From: Ustilaginoidea virens
Taxonomy: Eukaryota > Ascomycota > Sordariomycetes > Hypocreales > Clavicipitaceae
Assembly (NCBI RefSeq): GCF_000687475.1
Contig: NC_057320.1
Location: forward strand, 4,092,001 to 4,156,000
Length of the DNA stretch: 64,000 nucleotides
Direction of reading: 5' to 3'
Below, piece after piece: positions 1 to 12,087 of this stretch; the first letter of the stretch is position 1, and each line of letters opens with the position of its first letter. Made by a program: the position numbers and the translations under genes. The notes beneath the pieces are model-generated. The model made no database searches, had not been told where the DNA came from, and worked only from the letters and a program-made list of their open reading frames with translations.

Positions 1-1123
1 TCTGCGCTCGCGCTCTCGTCTTTGCCGCACCGACGAGATTGCAGCTCAGAGCGACATCACCTTCCTTCCGCACAGGCTACTACCCGTCACGGCGCAGCAA
101 GATCTCCCTCCACCTCGGGAGCCACGGCGGTCGTGTCTGGCGACTTGCAAGCACGCTTCTTCTCCCAAGTTCCTGGTTGCAAGTTCGATTCTTTGCCGGA
201 TCCATCAGCGCCGAGTCGAGGGGAAGCTGTAGCTGGTGCTGGGTTTTCCGCCTTGATGCCTCTTCCTCGCAAGCTCTGGTTTGATGCTGAGAAGCACTTT
301 TGGCAGAGCAAGACGTCTCGCCGTGGCCGTGGTCAATGCGACCGAACGGATAGTTTGGCGGTCCTCTCAAGGCACAAGGTGCCGAAGGCCCCCAGGGTGC
401 GCGTGGTTGGCATCGTCAACCCCCTCGGATAAGCAAACGGCTGTCCGGCTGCAAAGGAGAGGAGAGCGCGAGGGTTCGCAGGAGGGGTGACCCCGGGCAA
501 GTCCAGGGATGAGCCATCTTCCAGTGGCCAGGGAAAAAAAAACAGCAAGGACGGGCAAAGCGGCGAGGGGTGGTAAAGAAGGACTGCTGGAGCGCTGCAT
601 CTCGCTGCATCTCGCTGCATCTATTGATGCGATCACGCGACCCGTTGCTGTGTTGGCGTCATGGTCAATGGCCGCTTGAGTCGGATGGTGCTTGTCTACG
701 TCCGTAGCGGGGTAGGGAATACCACCGCTTGTTATTTTGGCAAAGTTTAGTTGAATACAATACGGAGTACCAAAATTAATCCCATTTCCCGCGAAAGGAA
801 AAAAAGAAATAAATGAAGGAATGAATGAGTCACGCTTGCGCAATATTCCACAGGGTTCTTGATAGCCCCTCTTTTCCTAGGCTTTGGCCAGCCCTCTGCC
901 AGTAAAAGTCGTGCCTCGGTCGTCCCCCTGTGGCGCCAGCCGCCAGCCGCCAGCCGCTTACCCACTACCGGCCTCGGTACTGTACTGTATGTCGTCTTTA
1001 TCAAATGCGCTGATTGCTTGGCTCCCCATCTCCCCCTCCAACGAGGCCCAAAGCAACCGCGAGTTTGTGCACCACCTTGGCATCTCGCCAACCCAGAGAG
1101 CGACGACGAACGACGGATGAACC
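1..1123. other. Intergenic region and AFG1 promoter
   Basis: I see no supportable gene here. Open frames on both strands lack an ATG in a sensible position or any recognisable domain. A 10-bp unit (CTGCATCTCG) is repeated about three times at 593-622. A TACGGAGTA motif, recurrent in intergenic DNA of this window, lies near 763. The stretch just before 1124 presumably holds the AFG1 promoter and 5' leader. Confidence 0.5.
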
Positions 1124-3108
1124 ATGCGCGATGGCGTCGTGCGCACTGCTGCCCTGCATCGCATGCGGCTCGAGGACTTTTCCACACCAAGACTGCAGCA
1201 TATCGTGAGAACGTACGCATCCCAGTGCTTGCGAGCCCAACACCCGCCACATCCGACCCGTCGCGCACGTGCATCGAGACGCTTTCCAGCTTCGCCATCA
1301 CCGTCCCCGTCCCTCCCATTCGCGGCAGTCGCTCGGACGGCAGCTGCAGCTGTCCACGACGCGCCTCAGGGCGGGGGTCCCCTGGCGGAATATGACAGAA
1401 GAGTAGAGGCTGGTCGCTTGCGAAACGATGAGCATCAGAGGGGTGAGACCACGAGGAGAACCCCAGGAGCTCGCCTGTACTCTTGCAGATGATGCCAGCA
1501 ACACGGACTGTCGCCTAACAACTCTGTTACTAGGCATCATCGAGAGCTTGCAGCATTTGCACAACGAGCTGCGCAAATACAACGCGTCGGCTGTTGTCCA
1601 CCCCAGCCTGGACCTCCTGAAGCCATCCAAGAAATCCGTCTTCTCGTCGCTGTTCGGTAGAGCTAGTACGAAGAAATCCGTAATCGACGAGATACCGGAT
1701 GATCTACCACGCGGACTGTACCTCTACGGCGACGTTGGCAGCGGCAAGACAATGCTCATGGATCTGTTTTACGATACCTTGCCGAGCTCGGTCAAGACGA
1801 AGACTCGCATTCACTTCCACAACTTCATGCAGGATGTACATAGGCGGCTGCACCAGCTGAAGGTGCAGCATGGAAGTGATGTGGATGGCGTGCCTTTTGT
1901 GGCAGCCGATATTGCTGAGCACGGCAATGTCCTATGCTTTGACGAGTTTCAATGCACCGATGTGGCTGATGCCATGATTCTGCGCAGGTATGCCTACAGA
2001 GTTGCCCTGCGATGCTTGGTTTTTCTTTTTTCCTTTTTTTTCCCTTTTTTTTTTTCTCTTGCAAAGAGACGGACAAGGGAAAAGAAGCGATCCGCCATCA
2101 GTGGTCGGTCAATGGTATTTACACGACAGGTTTTTTTTTTTTTTCATCTTTATTATAACGATTCAAAATTCCCCCCTTTTTCCCCCCACTGACTGCCTGA
2201 CCCATGCGCAAGGTTGGCTAACTGCGACATTTAGGTTGCTCGAATGCCTCATGTCTCAGGGCGTCGTCCTCGTCACGACATCGAATCGGCACCCTGATGA
2301 CTTGTACAAGAACGGAATACAACGCGAGTCCTTCATCCCCGCAATCAAGCTGCTCAAGAACCGCCTACACGTCATAAACTTGGACTCGCCCACCGACTAC
2401 CGCAAAATCCCGAGGCCCCCATCTGGAGTATACCACACGAAGCTGGATGACCATGCCAACTCACATGCCGAGAAGTGGTTCCGCTTCCTGGGGGATCCGG
2501 AGAGCACGGAGCCACGGTCGGAAACGCAGAAAGTTTGGGGGCGCGAGATTTACGTGCCGCGGGTCAGCGGCCGATGCGCTTGGTTCACGTTTGACGAGCT
2601 GATACGGCGGCCGAAATCGGCAGCGGATTACCTGGAGCTGGTACGGTCGTACGATGCCTTTGTTGTGACGGATGTGCCGGGCATGACGGTTCGGGAGCGA
2701 GACCTCGCCCGAAGGTTCATCACGTTCATCGACGCCGTGTACGAAGGCAACGCCAAGCTGGTTCTCACCACGGAGAAGCCCCTGACGGAGCTTTTTGTCT
2801 CGCGGGACGAGATTGCGGAAAGCTTGCTGGAGGGCAACAGCCGGGGCCGGCAAAGCAGGGAACAAGCCGTCCTGGCTGCCAAGGAAATGCTGGACGATGC
2901 GGGGACGCAGGCTGAGCAGCTCAAAAACTCAGCCCTGTTTGCTGGCGAGGAGGAAGCGTTTGCCTTTGCGCGGGCGCTGAGCCGGCTCAAGCACATGGAA
3001 AGCAGAGAGTGGGTCGAGCGAGGGATGGGTCTCGAGGACCAGGGCGGCAAGCAAGATCGAGACAGCTGGTCCAAGACGAGGAGCCGGCAGATGGAAGATT
3101 CGATGTAG
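1124..3108 (+). CDS. AFG1: AFG1-family mitochondrial AAA ATPase
   Basis: This is an AFG1/LACE1-type ATPase, a mitochondrial inner-membrane-associated protein involved in turnover of respiratory-chain subunits. I join three exons, 1124-1442, 1534-1987 and 2235-3108, giving 548 residues. Intron 1 (91 bp) and intron 2 (247 bp) have GT-AG ends and CTAAC branch motifs, and the reading phase matches at both joins. Walker A is GDVGSGKT at about residues 172-179 and Walker B is LCFDEFQ at about 240-246. After the second join comes the family segment [22 protein letters not shown]. The C-terminal domain carries the [17 protein letters not shown] block typical of the family. The N-terminus is rich in Arg, Ser and Ala without acids, consistent with a mitochondrial presequence. 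An in-frame Met 13 codons downstream (1163) is an alternative start. Intron 2 is full of T tracts. Confidence 0.93.
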
Positions 3109-5539
3109 GGGGGGGGGTTCGAGACGGGCAAGCCTGGTGCGAGGCGAGAAATGGGAAGGTTTATGTGCCCTGGGAAGAGTTCTTTTCTTTTCTTTTCTTT
3201 TCGTTTCTTTTGTTTTCTTTTCTTTTTTTTTTTTTTGGCATCTGCACGTCATCATGAGGTTTATACCATTGGATGCATAGCTGTTGCACATGTCGAGATG
3301 TTTTGATGTCCTTTCTATCCTTTTCTTTCGGTCTCTCTCTCTCTCTCTTGTTTCTTTTCTTTTCTTTTCTTATCTTATCTTATCTTATCTTTCTTTTTTT
3401 CTTTTTTTTTTCTTTTTCTTCTTTTTCCCCCCCCTTGCTTTTGCATCACGTTTGTCAAGGGTCTAGAGGCAGAGTAACTGGAATCTCTTGCGGCGCAGCC
3501 CCCGGAATGCCCCTCTTGTTGCCATCACCATGTCCGTCCCCTGTTTGGCCTTGTGCGGCCTGAAGTTGGCCACCGACGGCCGCCAGCTGATAATGCTCTC
3601 TCCTCGATTCACCCATGTCGACTTTTCTCTCTGGGTCCTGCACTTGCGTCACCACGCCACCGCGTCACGGCGTCTGGTGGGATTGCCTGGTGACGGGGCG
3701 GTGCGGTGCGTTCTTGAGCGGCCTCCCCGCCCCGCCCCCCCTTGCATTTGGGCCTTGCTGTGTCGGTGGGTCCACCGGAACCGTCGCGTGGAAACGAAGG
3801 CGCGAGAGAAGAAGGGCTGCGGTGAATTTGACGTGGAAACGGTTGGACGTCTGTGCTGGCAGGGGGCAGGGGGCAATGACGGTTGGCATGGAGTACGGAG
3901 TATGGAGTATGGAGTAGGCCGCGCGCTGCTGGACGGTGGATGCTGAATCCGTTGCGGCGACCGGACCGGCGCGGCGACTCTCCGCGACGAGCTGGCAGGT
4001 GCAAAAGGCAAAAAAATCGTGATCTGCAGGGGAATGGGGCGCAACGCACAAAACAACAAAGGGGCCTGGGGCCGGCCAGGCACGCGGGTCGGTCTGGTCC
4101 ATTTGGCTCGGGGCAAAAGCGCAGCGCAGCGCAGCGCAGCGCGACGTCTTGTTGTTCTCAATTCCTGCCTGGTGCTGACTAACTTGCCAAGTACGTCTCT
4201 GGAGTGGCGCGGGACCCAGTTAAGCCTGTGATGCGATTCGCTCCCCGCACATGTGCTGTACCGTACCCCCTTTGCGCACGCTTGCTTTCCTCGTCTCCTC
4301 CTCCTCCTCCTCGTCTTCCTCTTCCCCTTTTTTTTTTTTTACCCTTTTCGGTCGTTGTCTTTTATTTTTGGCAGACCAAGTGACGTGGGGTAACCATCTC
4401 CGTCTTTTTCGTTGCGGTTTTCATCGTCGCCGCTGGGTTTTTCTGGTTTGTTTCAAGGCCGCCCGTGCCATCAGCGGTGCCGATGATGATGTGCCCCTTG
4501 CGGCACGGCCACCTGCTTAGCGTCAGCGGGAAGGGTCCAGGGGCTGCCTGCCAATGGCGCCAATGGCCGTCTGGTGAAAACGCGCCGCGCCCGGTACGGC
4601 CAAGAGTCTGGTCGATTGTGGCTGGGGACAAGAGAAAGCCAACGGGCGGATCGTTCCTGGCAAAAAAGCCTCAGTGGCCCGCTCCTGCGACCCGTTCCCC
4701 CCTCCTCCGCCCCCCCCAGCCACCACTCCCCAACCCACTACCACCCAGCCCCCATTCGGGCGCGACGCCTCCTCCCTGGTTATTGGTTCATTCATTCATT
4801 GGTCGTCCCGATCGTCCGCCCTCATCCACCCCGTTTCCGTTTGTCTGTCTGTCTGCTCTGTCTGTCTATCTATCTTGTCTGTCTTGTCCGTCTTTCTCCC
4901 CATCCTATCCTATCCTCCTCCCCCCCCCCCTCTCCAGCAAAAGTATCCCACTCAGTCCCATCGTCACCATGCAGATACTGTGACCTTCTCGTATGCCTGT
5001 GGTATCTGCTGCTGCTGAGCTTCGCCTGCTCGTTCCATTCTTTCTTCTTTTATTTTTCCCGTGGCACCATTGTCGCTGGTCCCAACCGCTCACTCACTCA
5101 CTCACTCGACTCGACGCTCACTTGCCTCCCTCCCTCGTTTCGCCCAACGACCTGCTAACTAACTGACCACCTCACAACTGTTCCCTCTGTGGCGCCCGGT
5201 TGTGGCAACGTCCCTCCTTCGAGCAGCCAAACGGTCAATCGGAATTCTGCCCGAGCGTTTCGCGTTTCCACCTTCGCGCTACGCGCTTCGCCTTTCCTTG
5301 CTTTTCAATTGTCTCGTCACGGCGACAGTGAGACGCTCACCAGCAACCCGCGATATTCGCCCCTTGCTCAGATTAAGCCGGCTCGACGTTCCATCCATCC
5401 ATCCAACCAACCAGCCAAGTGTACGCGAGGCACTGGACTCCCCACCCCGACCGATCGACTTGTTTTCCTCGACTTGTTCGACTTTTTTTTTTTTTTTTTT
5501 TTTTTTTTCCAAATCTTGTCTCTCTCCCCAACTGACGAA
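3109..5539. other. Intergenic region with pyrimidine tracts; promoter of SH3 gene
   Basis: No gene is supported. The segment holds many C+T tracts (for example 3181-3235, 3330-3435, 4290-4345) and a run of 26 T at 5483-5508 that ends 31 bases before the SH3-protein ATG. CT-rich tracts just upstream of the start are usual in filamentous fungal promoters. Short repeats include GGAGTAT units at 3892-3916, GCGCA/GCGCAGC repeats at 4122-4142 and TCCATCCATCC/ACCAACCAACC at 5391-5414. I read most of this as 5' leader, promoter and the AFG1 3' region. Confidence 0.45.
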
Positions 5540-7378
5540 ATGACTCGACGACACCGGCACCGTCACGGTGCTCGTGACGCCGTTGGCCATGTTGAATCCT
5601 GGCTGCACAACCAGCTTGGTGGTGATGATGGTGATGACGCAGGCAATAGTCCAAGGGATAAAGTTGATGGAGGTAAAACAAACCCCCTCCGTTGTTTGGC
5701 TCAAGATACATTTGACGTGCTCGCCCATGATACTTGGGAGACGCTAACTAACAGCTGCAAGATGGCCGTGCTACTGTCGTCCGCACCGTCTACCAGACTT
5801 TGGAACCTACCTTTGACGGCCCTGTCGCTGGCTACTCGACGTTGAATGAGGACCCTGACCCGGACCCAACCACAGTTCCCAGTCCGACAAAAACCCCTGG
5901 TCCCAAGCCAAACACCACGTCAAAGGCCAAGCAGAATTCCGCAGTCCCCACGGCCATTCGGCAACCTTTGAGCGTGTCAGTCCCAGAAACCATTCTCGCC
6001 AAGGCCACAGGCGATCCTGCCTTGTCAACAACGGAAGGCCTTGCAGGCCAGCTCTCGTCAACACCTACCCCCGGCCCCAACCCTACAGCTACATCCGTCA
6101 GCGACCCGTCGACGGCGACGGATACCGGTGATGGCGCTAGCGCAGGAGCAAAGGCGGGGATCGCCTTCGGCATCCTGGGTGGTGTGCTGATCGTCGGCTT
6201 GATTGCCTTTGTTCTCTTTACCCGCCGTCGCGGAAAGGCTGATGTCTCTGGAGAGCAAGGCCACGACGAAAAGCATCGCGCGAAGAATGACGGCAACCCG
6301 CTGGAAACCGTGACGGTCCAGAGCGATCCACCTGCGCCCCGTATCAGTCTTCGACCTGTCACTCAGTTCCTCCCCAACTGGAATCTCGACAAGCGGACAA
6401 GCAGGGGCGTCAATGCCGCCTCGGCTCCGGGGCCCGCTGTTGGCGCAAGCGGTCAACGTGCAGGTTCGCGGGAGAGACCTGCTACTAGCCAAAGCATGCA
6501 CCCCGCGAATCCGTTTGGCTCTGAGGCGGAGCGCGTCTTGGAGCCCCCCATTGAAGAAGAAAACACCGCTGCGCCTCCTTCTGACCCGTTCACGGCGAAT
6601 GGGCCGGTCATTGGCGCCGCAACAGCCGCCGGTTCGCTGACAAGGAAGGCATCTATGCGCAAGGAAGGGTCGAAACATCTGGACTTGACTGTCCCGCGCA
6701 CCCTTGGACCGACCCCTCCCAGCCCTGCGGGCACCGAGTTCAGCATGACCTCTGTCTCTCCAGGCTCGACGGTGCCTCAGACCAGCAGCGCGGCAGCTGT
6801 GGCGGCAGCTGGTGGCCCTCCCAATTCCGCCGTCCATCGTGTCCAGCTGGACTTTAAGCCCTCCCTGGATGACGAGATGGAGATGAAGGCGGGAGATCTT
6901 GTGCGCTTATTGCATGAATACGACGACGGCTGGGTATGGATTTTATTCTCCCTACTTTTGTTTCCTTTTGTTCCCACCGGGCTTACTTTCTTGACGCAAT
7001 CGCCATTTTGCTAACCCGTGCATGCAGGCTCTCGTGATTCGCCTGGACCGTTCTCAACAAGGTGTCGTTCCACGAACTTGCTTGTCCACCCGGCCCGTCA
7101 AACCGAGGGCATCGCCAGGCGGACCCCGAACCGGACCGCCGGTAAATCCCAGTGGCCAGCGACCCATGACCCCTCAAGGAATGCCCCAGGGCGCGTCTCA
7201 GAACGGCGGACCTGGCGCCCACGGACCACGACCGTCGAGCCGCCAATCTGGGCGACCCCGAAGCCCCGAAGAAGGGTGCAACGGTCCTGCAAAGTCACCC
7301 GGAAGCCGCCCTCAAGGTGCCGCCGGCCCGCCATCTGGTGCTGTTGGCAGAAAGCCAGTACCTGGTCTGGCTTACTGA
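5540..7378 (+). CDS. Single-pass membrane protein with C-terminal SH3 domain
   Basis: Three exons, 5540-5672, 5762-6933 and 7028-7378, give 551 residues. Both introns (89 and 94 bp) have GT-AG ends with CTAAC branch motifs, and phases agree. The protein has a His/Arg-rich start, a Ser/Thr/Pro-rich outer segment, and one hydrophobic span at about residues 177-197 (AGIAFGILGGVLIVGLIAFV) followed by TRRRG as a stop-transfer signal. A long basic, disordered cytoplasmic part follows, then an SH3 domain from about 402 to 455, split by intron 2 exactly after DDGW. The end, KPVPGLAY, closes a Pro/Gly-rich tail. Layout resembles fungal Fus1-like plasma-membrane SH3 proteins that act in polarity or fusion signalling; that role is inferred from architecture only. 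No signal peptide is obvious, so type III membrane insertion is likely. Confidence 0.85.
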
Positions 7379-8878
7379 GCGCAGAGATGCCCGATCTACC
7401 AAGTTTCAGTCCTTAGGCACCACCAAAAAAAAAAAAAAAAAAAAGGAATCGATAATGAATGGCCTGGCGTTTTGAGGCAAACGGATAGTTGATGGATACC
7501 CCGCGCTGTCCGACGTTTGCTTTATGGGTGCTGTTTGCAAGTTGATGGTTTTGGGGTCAAAAGAAATGCGAGGCCAGCCTTTGTCAGACGTTGTTGAATT
7601 TAGGCAACATCTCCGTCCTCGTCACGCTTTATAGTGCCTTGCTTGCTTTTTTACTTTGTCTGCTTCCATCTGTGTTCTTTTTCTTGCGACTTTTCTCGGC
7701 ATGTAAACTTGCAACCTTTTTCTTCTTCTTCTTCTTCTTCTTCTTCTTCTTCTTTCATCTTTACCTCGGTTTAGATACTCTTATATTCACGCAGCGCCAC
7801 TTGTTGCGGCGGCCGCGCTGACATTCGACCAATCAGTAATGATGACTCCTGCTTGCTGTGTTCTTCGCCCCCCGCAGGCGCCGGTCTGCCAAAGCGCCCA
7901 GCTTGACGGAGTCGTAATGACGCCGCGCAGGGCTGGGAAGCAAGCCCCAGCCGCGCCGTGAAGTCTCTCGAGGAACGTACAGGCCCGGATGCAGCCGGCA
8001 GGTCCAGCTGCCGAGGGTAGTTGTCGACGCCCAGCCCTTGGCCTACTCTGCCGTCCGTCGTGAAGCAAGCAAGCTTTACGCGAGCCACGTGTGATGCGTT
8101 GCAGGGGGGCTGCTGCTGACTGCGGAGGAGGTGCTGGGCTACTTGGGAGATGTGGGCGTGAAGGAGGCTGCTGCCAGCTTTGGAGGAGCTGTCGGGAACT
8201 ATTTTGCAGACCTAGGCATATGGAGAGGGCCGTGCCAACTGCGGAATAGTTGCTGATATCTGGGCATGGGACGAGAACTGCTGCCAGCTTTGGAGGAGCT
8301 GTCGGGAACTATTTTGCAGACCTGGCATATGGAGAGGGCCGTGCCAACTGCGGAGTAGTTGCTGATATCTGGGCATATGACGAGGACTGTTGCCAGCTGT
8401 GTTTCTAGATCTAGGCATACAGGGTGTTGCGCCAACTGCATGCAGAGTGCTTGCTAGATGACAGCCGTCACCTTGTCTACTCTCTCGACCGTCCAAACAT
8501 TCAGCCACTAGCAGCCCTTGATCAAGCTGCCCGACCGCCTTCTCTCCCTGCCTCCGACCCGACGACTGACTGCTCCTCCTAGGTTTTGGGCGGATTCACC
8601 ACCGACGGAGGGGCCGCGAGCGCAGCGACTGCGTCATGGCGAGCTGACGCCGCCGTCGCTGCCACGCAACGGACAACGCGGCGGTTCCGTTCCTGGCCGG
8701 CGCGAGCGGGCGGCCCTGGGGAAGAGGAGGCGCACACCGTGGGTTTGCGCCGGCCCCCCTGGTGGTGGCAGCAGTAGCGGTGAAGAAGACGGGAGACGGA
8801 GCCTTAAGTACTTGTGCAACGCGGACGGACAGGATATCGCCGCATGCTCGGCATCCACACGAGGGCTCGCCAAGTTGG
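7379..8878. other. Intergenic region between convergent genes
   Basis: The region lies between the SH3 gene and the 3' end of the TFIIIC gene on the opposite strand, so it holds two 3' ends. It contains an A tract at 7423-7444, a TTC microsatellite at about 7722-7756 and a block of roughly 110-bp tandem repeats listed separately. Open frames here show no domain and I do not call a gene. Confidence 0.5.
8107..8455. repeat. Tandem repeat of about 110 bp, two good copies plus decayed flanks
   Basis: Positions 8171-8280 and 8281-8389 are near-identical copies starting CTGCCAGCTTTGGAGGAGCT; they differ by a one-base indel and a few substitutions. A shorter, more diverged third copy follows to about 8455 (GTTGCCAGCTG ... 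GCCAACTGC), and 8107-8170 has a weak fourth (GACTGCGGAGGAGGTGCTGG). The repeat is unique in this window and non-coding as far as I can see. Confidence 0.8.
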
Positions 8879-11570
8879 TCAGACGAGGAACTTGCCGCCG
8901 CAGCCGCCGCACACCTCGCCGGCCGATTGGACCACGGCCCCGGCCCCGAGGTGCTGGCGGGCAATGCGCAGCAGCTCCGACGGGTTCAGGCAGCGGAGCT
9001 GGCAGACGGCGCAGATGCGCGAGACCCCCGGCGCCATGATGGCAAGCCCGGTGGCCGTGCACGTAGCTGACGCCCGGGATCCGTTAGTCTTTTTTTGCGT
9101 TTCCGGGCCAAGCGCGCCCCTCTGCCACGAGACGAAACACTTACCAAACGGGTGGCCCCTCTCGCAGACGGACTCGTCGCCAGCCGACAAGAGGTCTGCG
9201 TTGCAGAACACGCACTTTTGCTTGGGGACGACGGCCCTGAACAGCGCCCTCAACGGGCTCTCCTGGCCGACGGGTGGCTCGTCCGCAGGGGGCGACGAGA
9301 AGCCCCCCGGGTGCGAGGCGGCCCCGTGCATAGCCTCCCAGGCCCTCCCTTCTGTCGTCAGAAGAGGCGGCGCGCAGGAGTCGGCTGGCGCGGGGCGGGC
9401 GTCCGAGGGCCACGAGAAGAGGACCGTGGATCCGGGCCGCCGGTCGGCATGCTGCGTGGCGTGCTTCGACACCAAGGCGGCGGTGCACCCGCCTCCCGGG
9501 GACGCGGCTATGCCCCAGAGCCTGTAGCGATGAGCATGTGCCTTGGAGACGGCTTCCTCCTCCGCCGCGACGGTCATGTCGACCTCTGGCTCGTCGAATT
9601 CGGAGTCCGTGTCGGAGAGGGAGTCGACGCCGGCCAGGGCTTCCACGCGGGACACCTCGCGCGACGTGGCGCGCTGGATCTTCCCCACCCAGCGAGGCAG
9701 CTTTCCCACGGGAGGTGCGTTGGTCTGATACCAATCTTGGTTGGTCGGCGTGGCAGAGAGACGGACCAATGAGTAGAGAGGTTCGGGCGGCTTGTTGGAT
9801 GGGTTGGGCCGGTGGATGACGAGCCCTGCTTCAAGTCAGGGAGCGGAGCATCTTTCGGGACAAGCAGACGCGGAGCACAAGTGCAGACATACCGGTGATG
9901 GGGTTCGTGCATGTTTCTTCCGCGTGGGGAACCAGCGTCGCGCAGTCTGTCGTGGAGTGCTGCGCGGCCGACGGACTGGGACGTCCGCAGAGGTTGACCT
10001 GGAACGGCTTGATAACGAACGGCGTGGCTATGATGCCGCGTGCCATTTGCGCTCGTCCCTCGTGCCAGATCTTTGCCCCCCGGGGTCTCGAGTTAATCCG
10101 GCGCACCAGCCAGGAGTGAACAGGTAACAAGGGAAAAGGAAAAGGAAGGGAAAGGGGGGGGGGGGGGGGGGGGGGGGAGGCGACGGGAACATGCAAGGGG
10201 AACGTACTGCGTCTTCCCATTCTACAAACGCATCCGCAGAAAGAAAGGTGCAAATCGACACAGTGTCGGCTGGCTCGATCTGTATGGCGGGATCCTGTCC
10301 TCGGCGCCATTCGCCCTCGATGACGATTCTTCGAAATCCAACATGGTGGGGAGCCACGTAGGCTATTGTTGCCGTTTGAAAGTCCCCTGATGCGAACCAT
10401 GGGCTCCAGCTTACAGAATATGCGCCGCCGCTAGGGACAAAATCCGGATCCATGGCATGGCCAGCCTGCGAGCGAGCAGCTGTCAGCTCGGCCGCCCTGC
10501 ACAACTTCAACCCAGGGGCCATTGTTTGCTCACATCGTGACGGCCCCTCCCGTCGAATCGGGCAGCTTCGAAAATCTCCCACCCAGACTCGTCCTCGCCT
10601 GCGGACAGCCCTTGCCCTTGGGTCTTCTGGACCAGCTGCACAGCCATGACGACGACATCCCTCTGGTCATTCACGTAGGCCAGCAAAGCCCGCCCGGGGC
10701 CTATCTCCTTTGACCAGGCAAAGGAAACGACGCGCTCATTCATGTAGCGAAGGCCGTCTGCACTTGCTCCGTCAGGTATGGGTAGCCGCGCGCCCAGGCC
10801 CCAGAGAATCTTCCAGTGCTTGAATGTGCGGCATCGAGCGCTTGCCGCCGTGGCGGCTGTCCTGTTGTCTACATGCTCTCCCAGGGACACGATGCTGCCC
10901 GAGGTTGTCAGTACGCTCAGGATAGGCCGAAGGTTCTGCCCCAGGCCGTTCGGGGACCATTCCACCCTCACCGCCTGTCCCAGGGACGAGCCCGACTTGG
11001 TGCATTCTCCGCTGCCGACCCCTTGGAATATGGTCGGTTCATCAAAGTTGCCGGCCGGCAAGCTCACACCCGCAAAGGCGCATAAAGGGCCGTTGATGGC
11101 TGGGTTCGGACGGATGATGCCGCAGGTGGTTAGCGCCAGACTGAACTGCGGCTTGACGAGATCATCCTCAGCCGCGTCGTCTGCCGAGCGGTTTGTTCCG
11201 AAATATTCGGGCAAGAATATGTAAATGTTGTCATCTGCAGCGACGGCAAGTTCGGCATCGCAGGACCAGGCAATAGCATGCGGTGCAATAGGGCGCGCCC
11301 GGAGCTCGAGTGGTTCTAACGGCCGAGCCTATCTGTAGCTGTTAGAGCATGTGGCCATCGCATCTGACCGTTGTCTTGTGACTTGTCGCGCTTTTCTTTC
11401 AACACGCCACTTGTCCAAGATGGTGAATGGTGAATGGTGAATCGGCTTGCACCAAAGGGAACCAAAGAGACCCCATGTGCCCTTGTCCTTTTGATTGAAC
11501 GGTAGATCTCGATGCAACGCAAAAGGCTTCAAGACAGTTGCCAGTCGTTACTCACTTTTGATCGTATCAT
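8879..11570 (-). CDS. Transcription factor IIIC 90-kDa-type subunit (TFIIIC delta / zinc-finger)
   Basis: This gene encodes a subunit of TFIIIC, which binds the A and B boxes of tRNA genes for RNA polymerase III. I join exons 11556-11570, 10534-11328, 10208-10465, 9893-10070, 9145-9825 and 8879-9066 (704 residues); every internal join has GT-AG ends and matching phase. The N-terminal part, PLELRARPIAPHAIAWSCDA, followed by AVAADDNIYIFLPEYF, starts the TFIIIC delta N-terminal beta-propeller. The C-terminus is the TFIIIC zinc finger: CVFC at about 620-623, CERGH at 636-640, then CAVC and CGGCG near the end, with GLAIMAPGVSRICAVC as the family hallmark. The first exon (15 nt, MIRSK) is the weakest part: it rests on a strong GTGAGT donor and a CTAAC-TAG acceptor and could be wrong. 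Closest named relatives are fission yeast Sfc9 and human GTF3C4. Confidence 0.82.
10154..10177 (+). repeat. Run of 24 G (24 C on the sense strand) inside a TFIIIC intron
   Basis: A pure homopolymer of 24 G lies in the third intron of the TFIIIC gene (10071-10207). On the transcribed sense strand it is poly-C within a pyrimidine-rich intron. Length in an assembly may be unreliable. Confidence 0.9.
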
Positions 11571-12087
11571 GACTTCCAGTTCATCCACGGCCCAGTTGAA
11601 GCCTAGATCAACAGAGTCCCTTGACTTGGCGACAAATTACCCACTTGGAAGGACACGACTTGCAGGTGAGTGTGCGTCTCTGGAATCTGTCAATGGTCCT
11701 CCAGTTTACGACCAGAAACTCCTCGATGCTTTGCAAATCAGCCTTCGGGTTGGTTTTTTTATCCATTTGAGTTTGCTTACTAAGATAAATTGGCACGTAC
11801 CTTTGTCGCCTCACCCAGCATGAATAATTCCTCCCATCAACAGTGAGGTTTACGCTTTTCAAGTCCAAGCAAAAGACGGCGGATGCACAAAGTCTAGCAA
11901 AATTCTCATCGACCTTGAAAGACGCAGTTTGACCAGGGTATACAAGAGTTGACAAGAAAATAAAGCCACGCGATCACACAGATGGAAAAAAGCACCTCAC
12001 CAACCCGCCAAACGCCACGGACACATGCCTACTTCCCAAGTCAGTCCGACCCTCAAAAACATTTCTATTGGCAACTTGAAGCGCCGT
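11571..12087. other. Intergenic region between two minus-strand genes
   Basis: This holds the GPI8 3' end and the TFIIIC promoter. A minus-strand open frame at 11608-11955 has no ATG; it contains GT and AG sites (donor GTACGT, acceptor TTGACAG) that keep phase, but the product matches nothing I know. I leave it uncalled. Confidence 0.4.

Noticed and set aside
11608..11955. Minus-strand open frame upstream of the TFIIIC gene
   Set aside because: No ATG start; apparent splice sites keep phase but the product is unrecognisable, so it is probably leader sequence.
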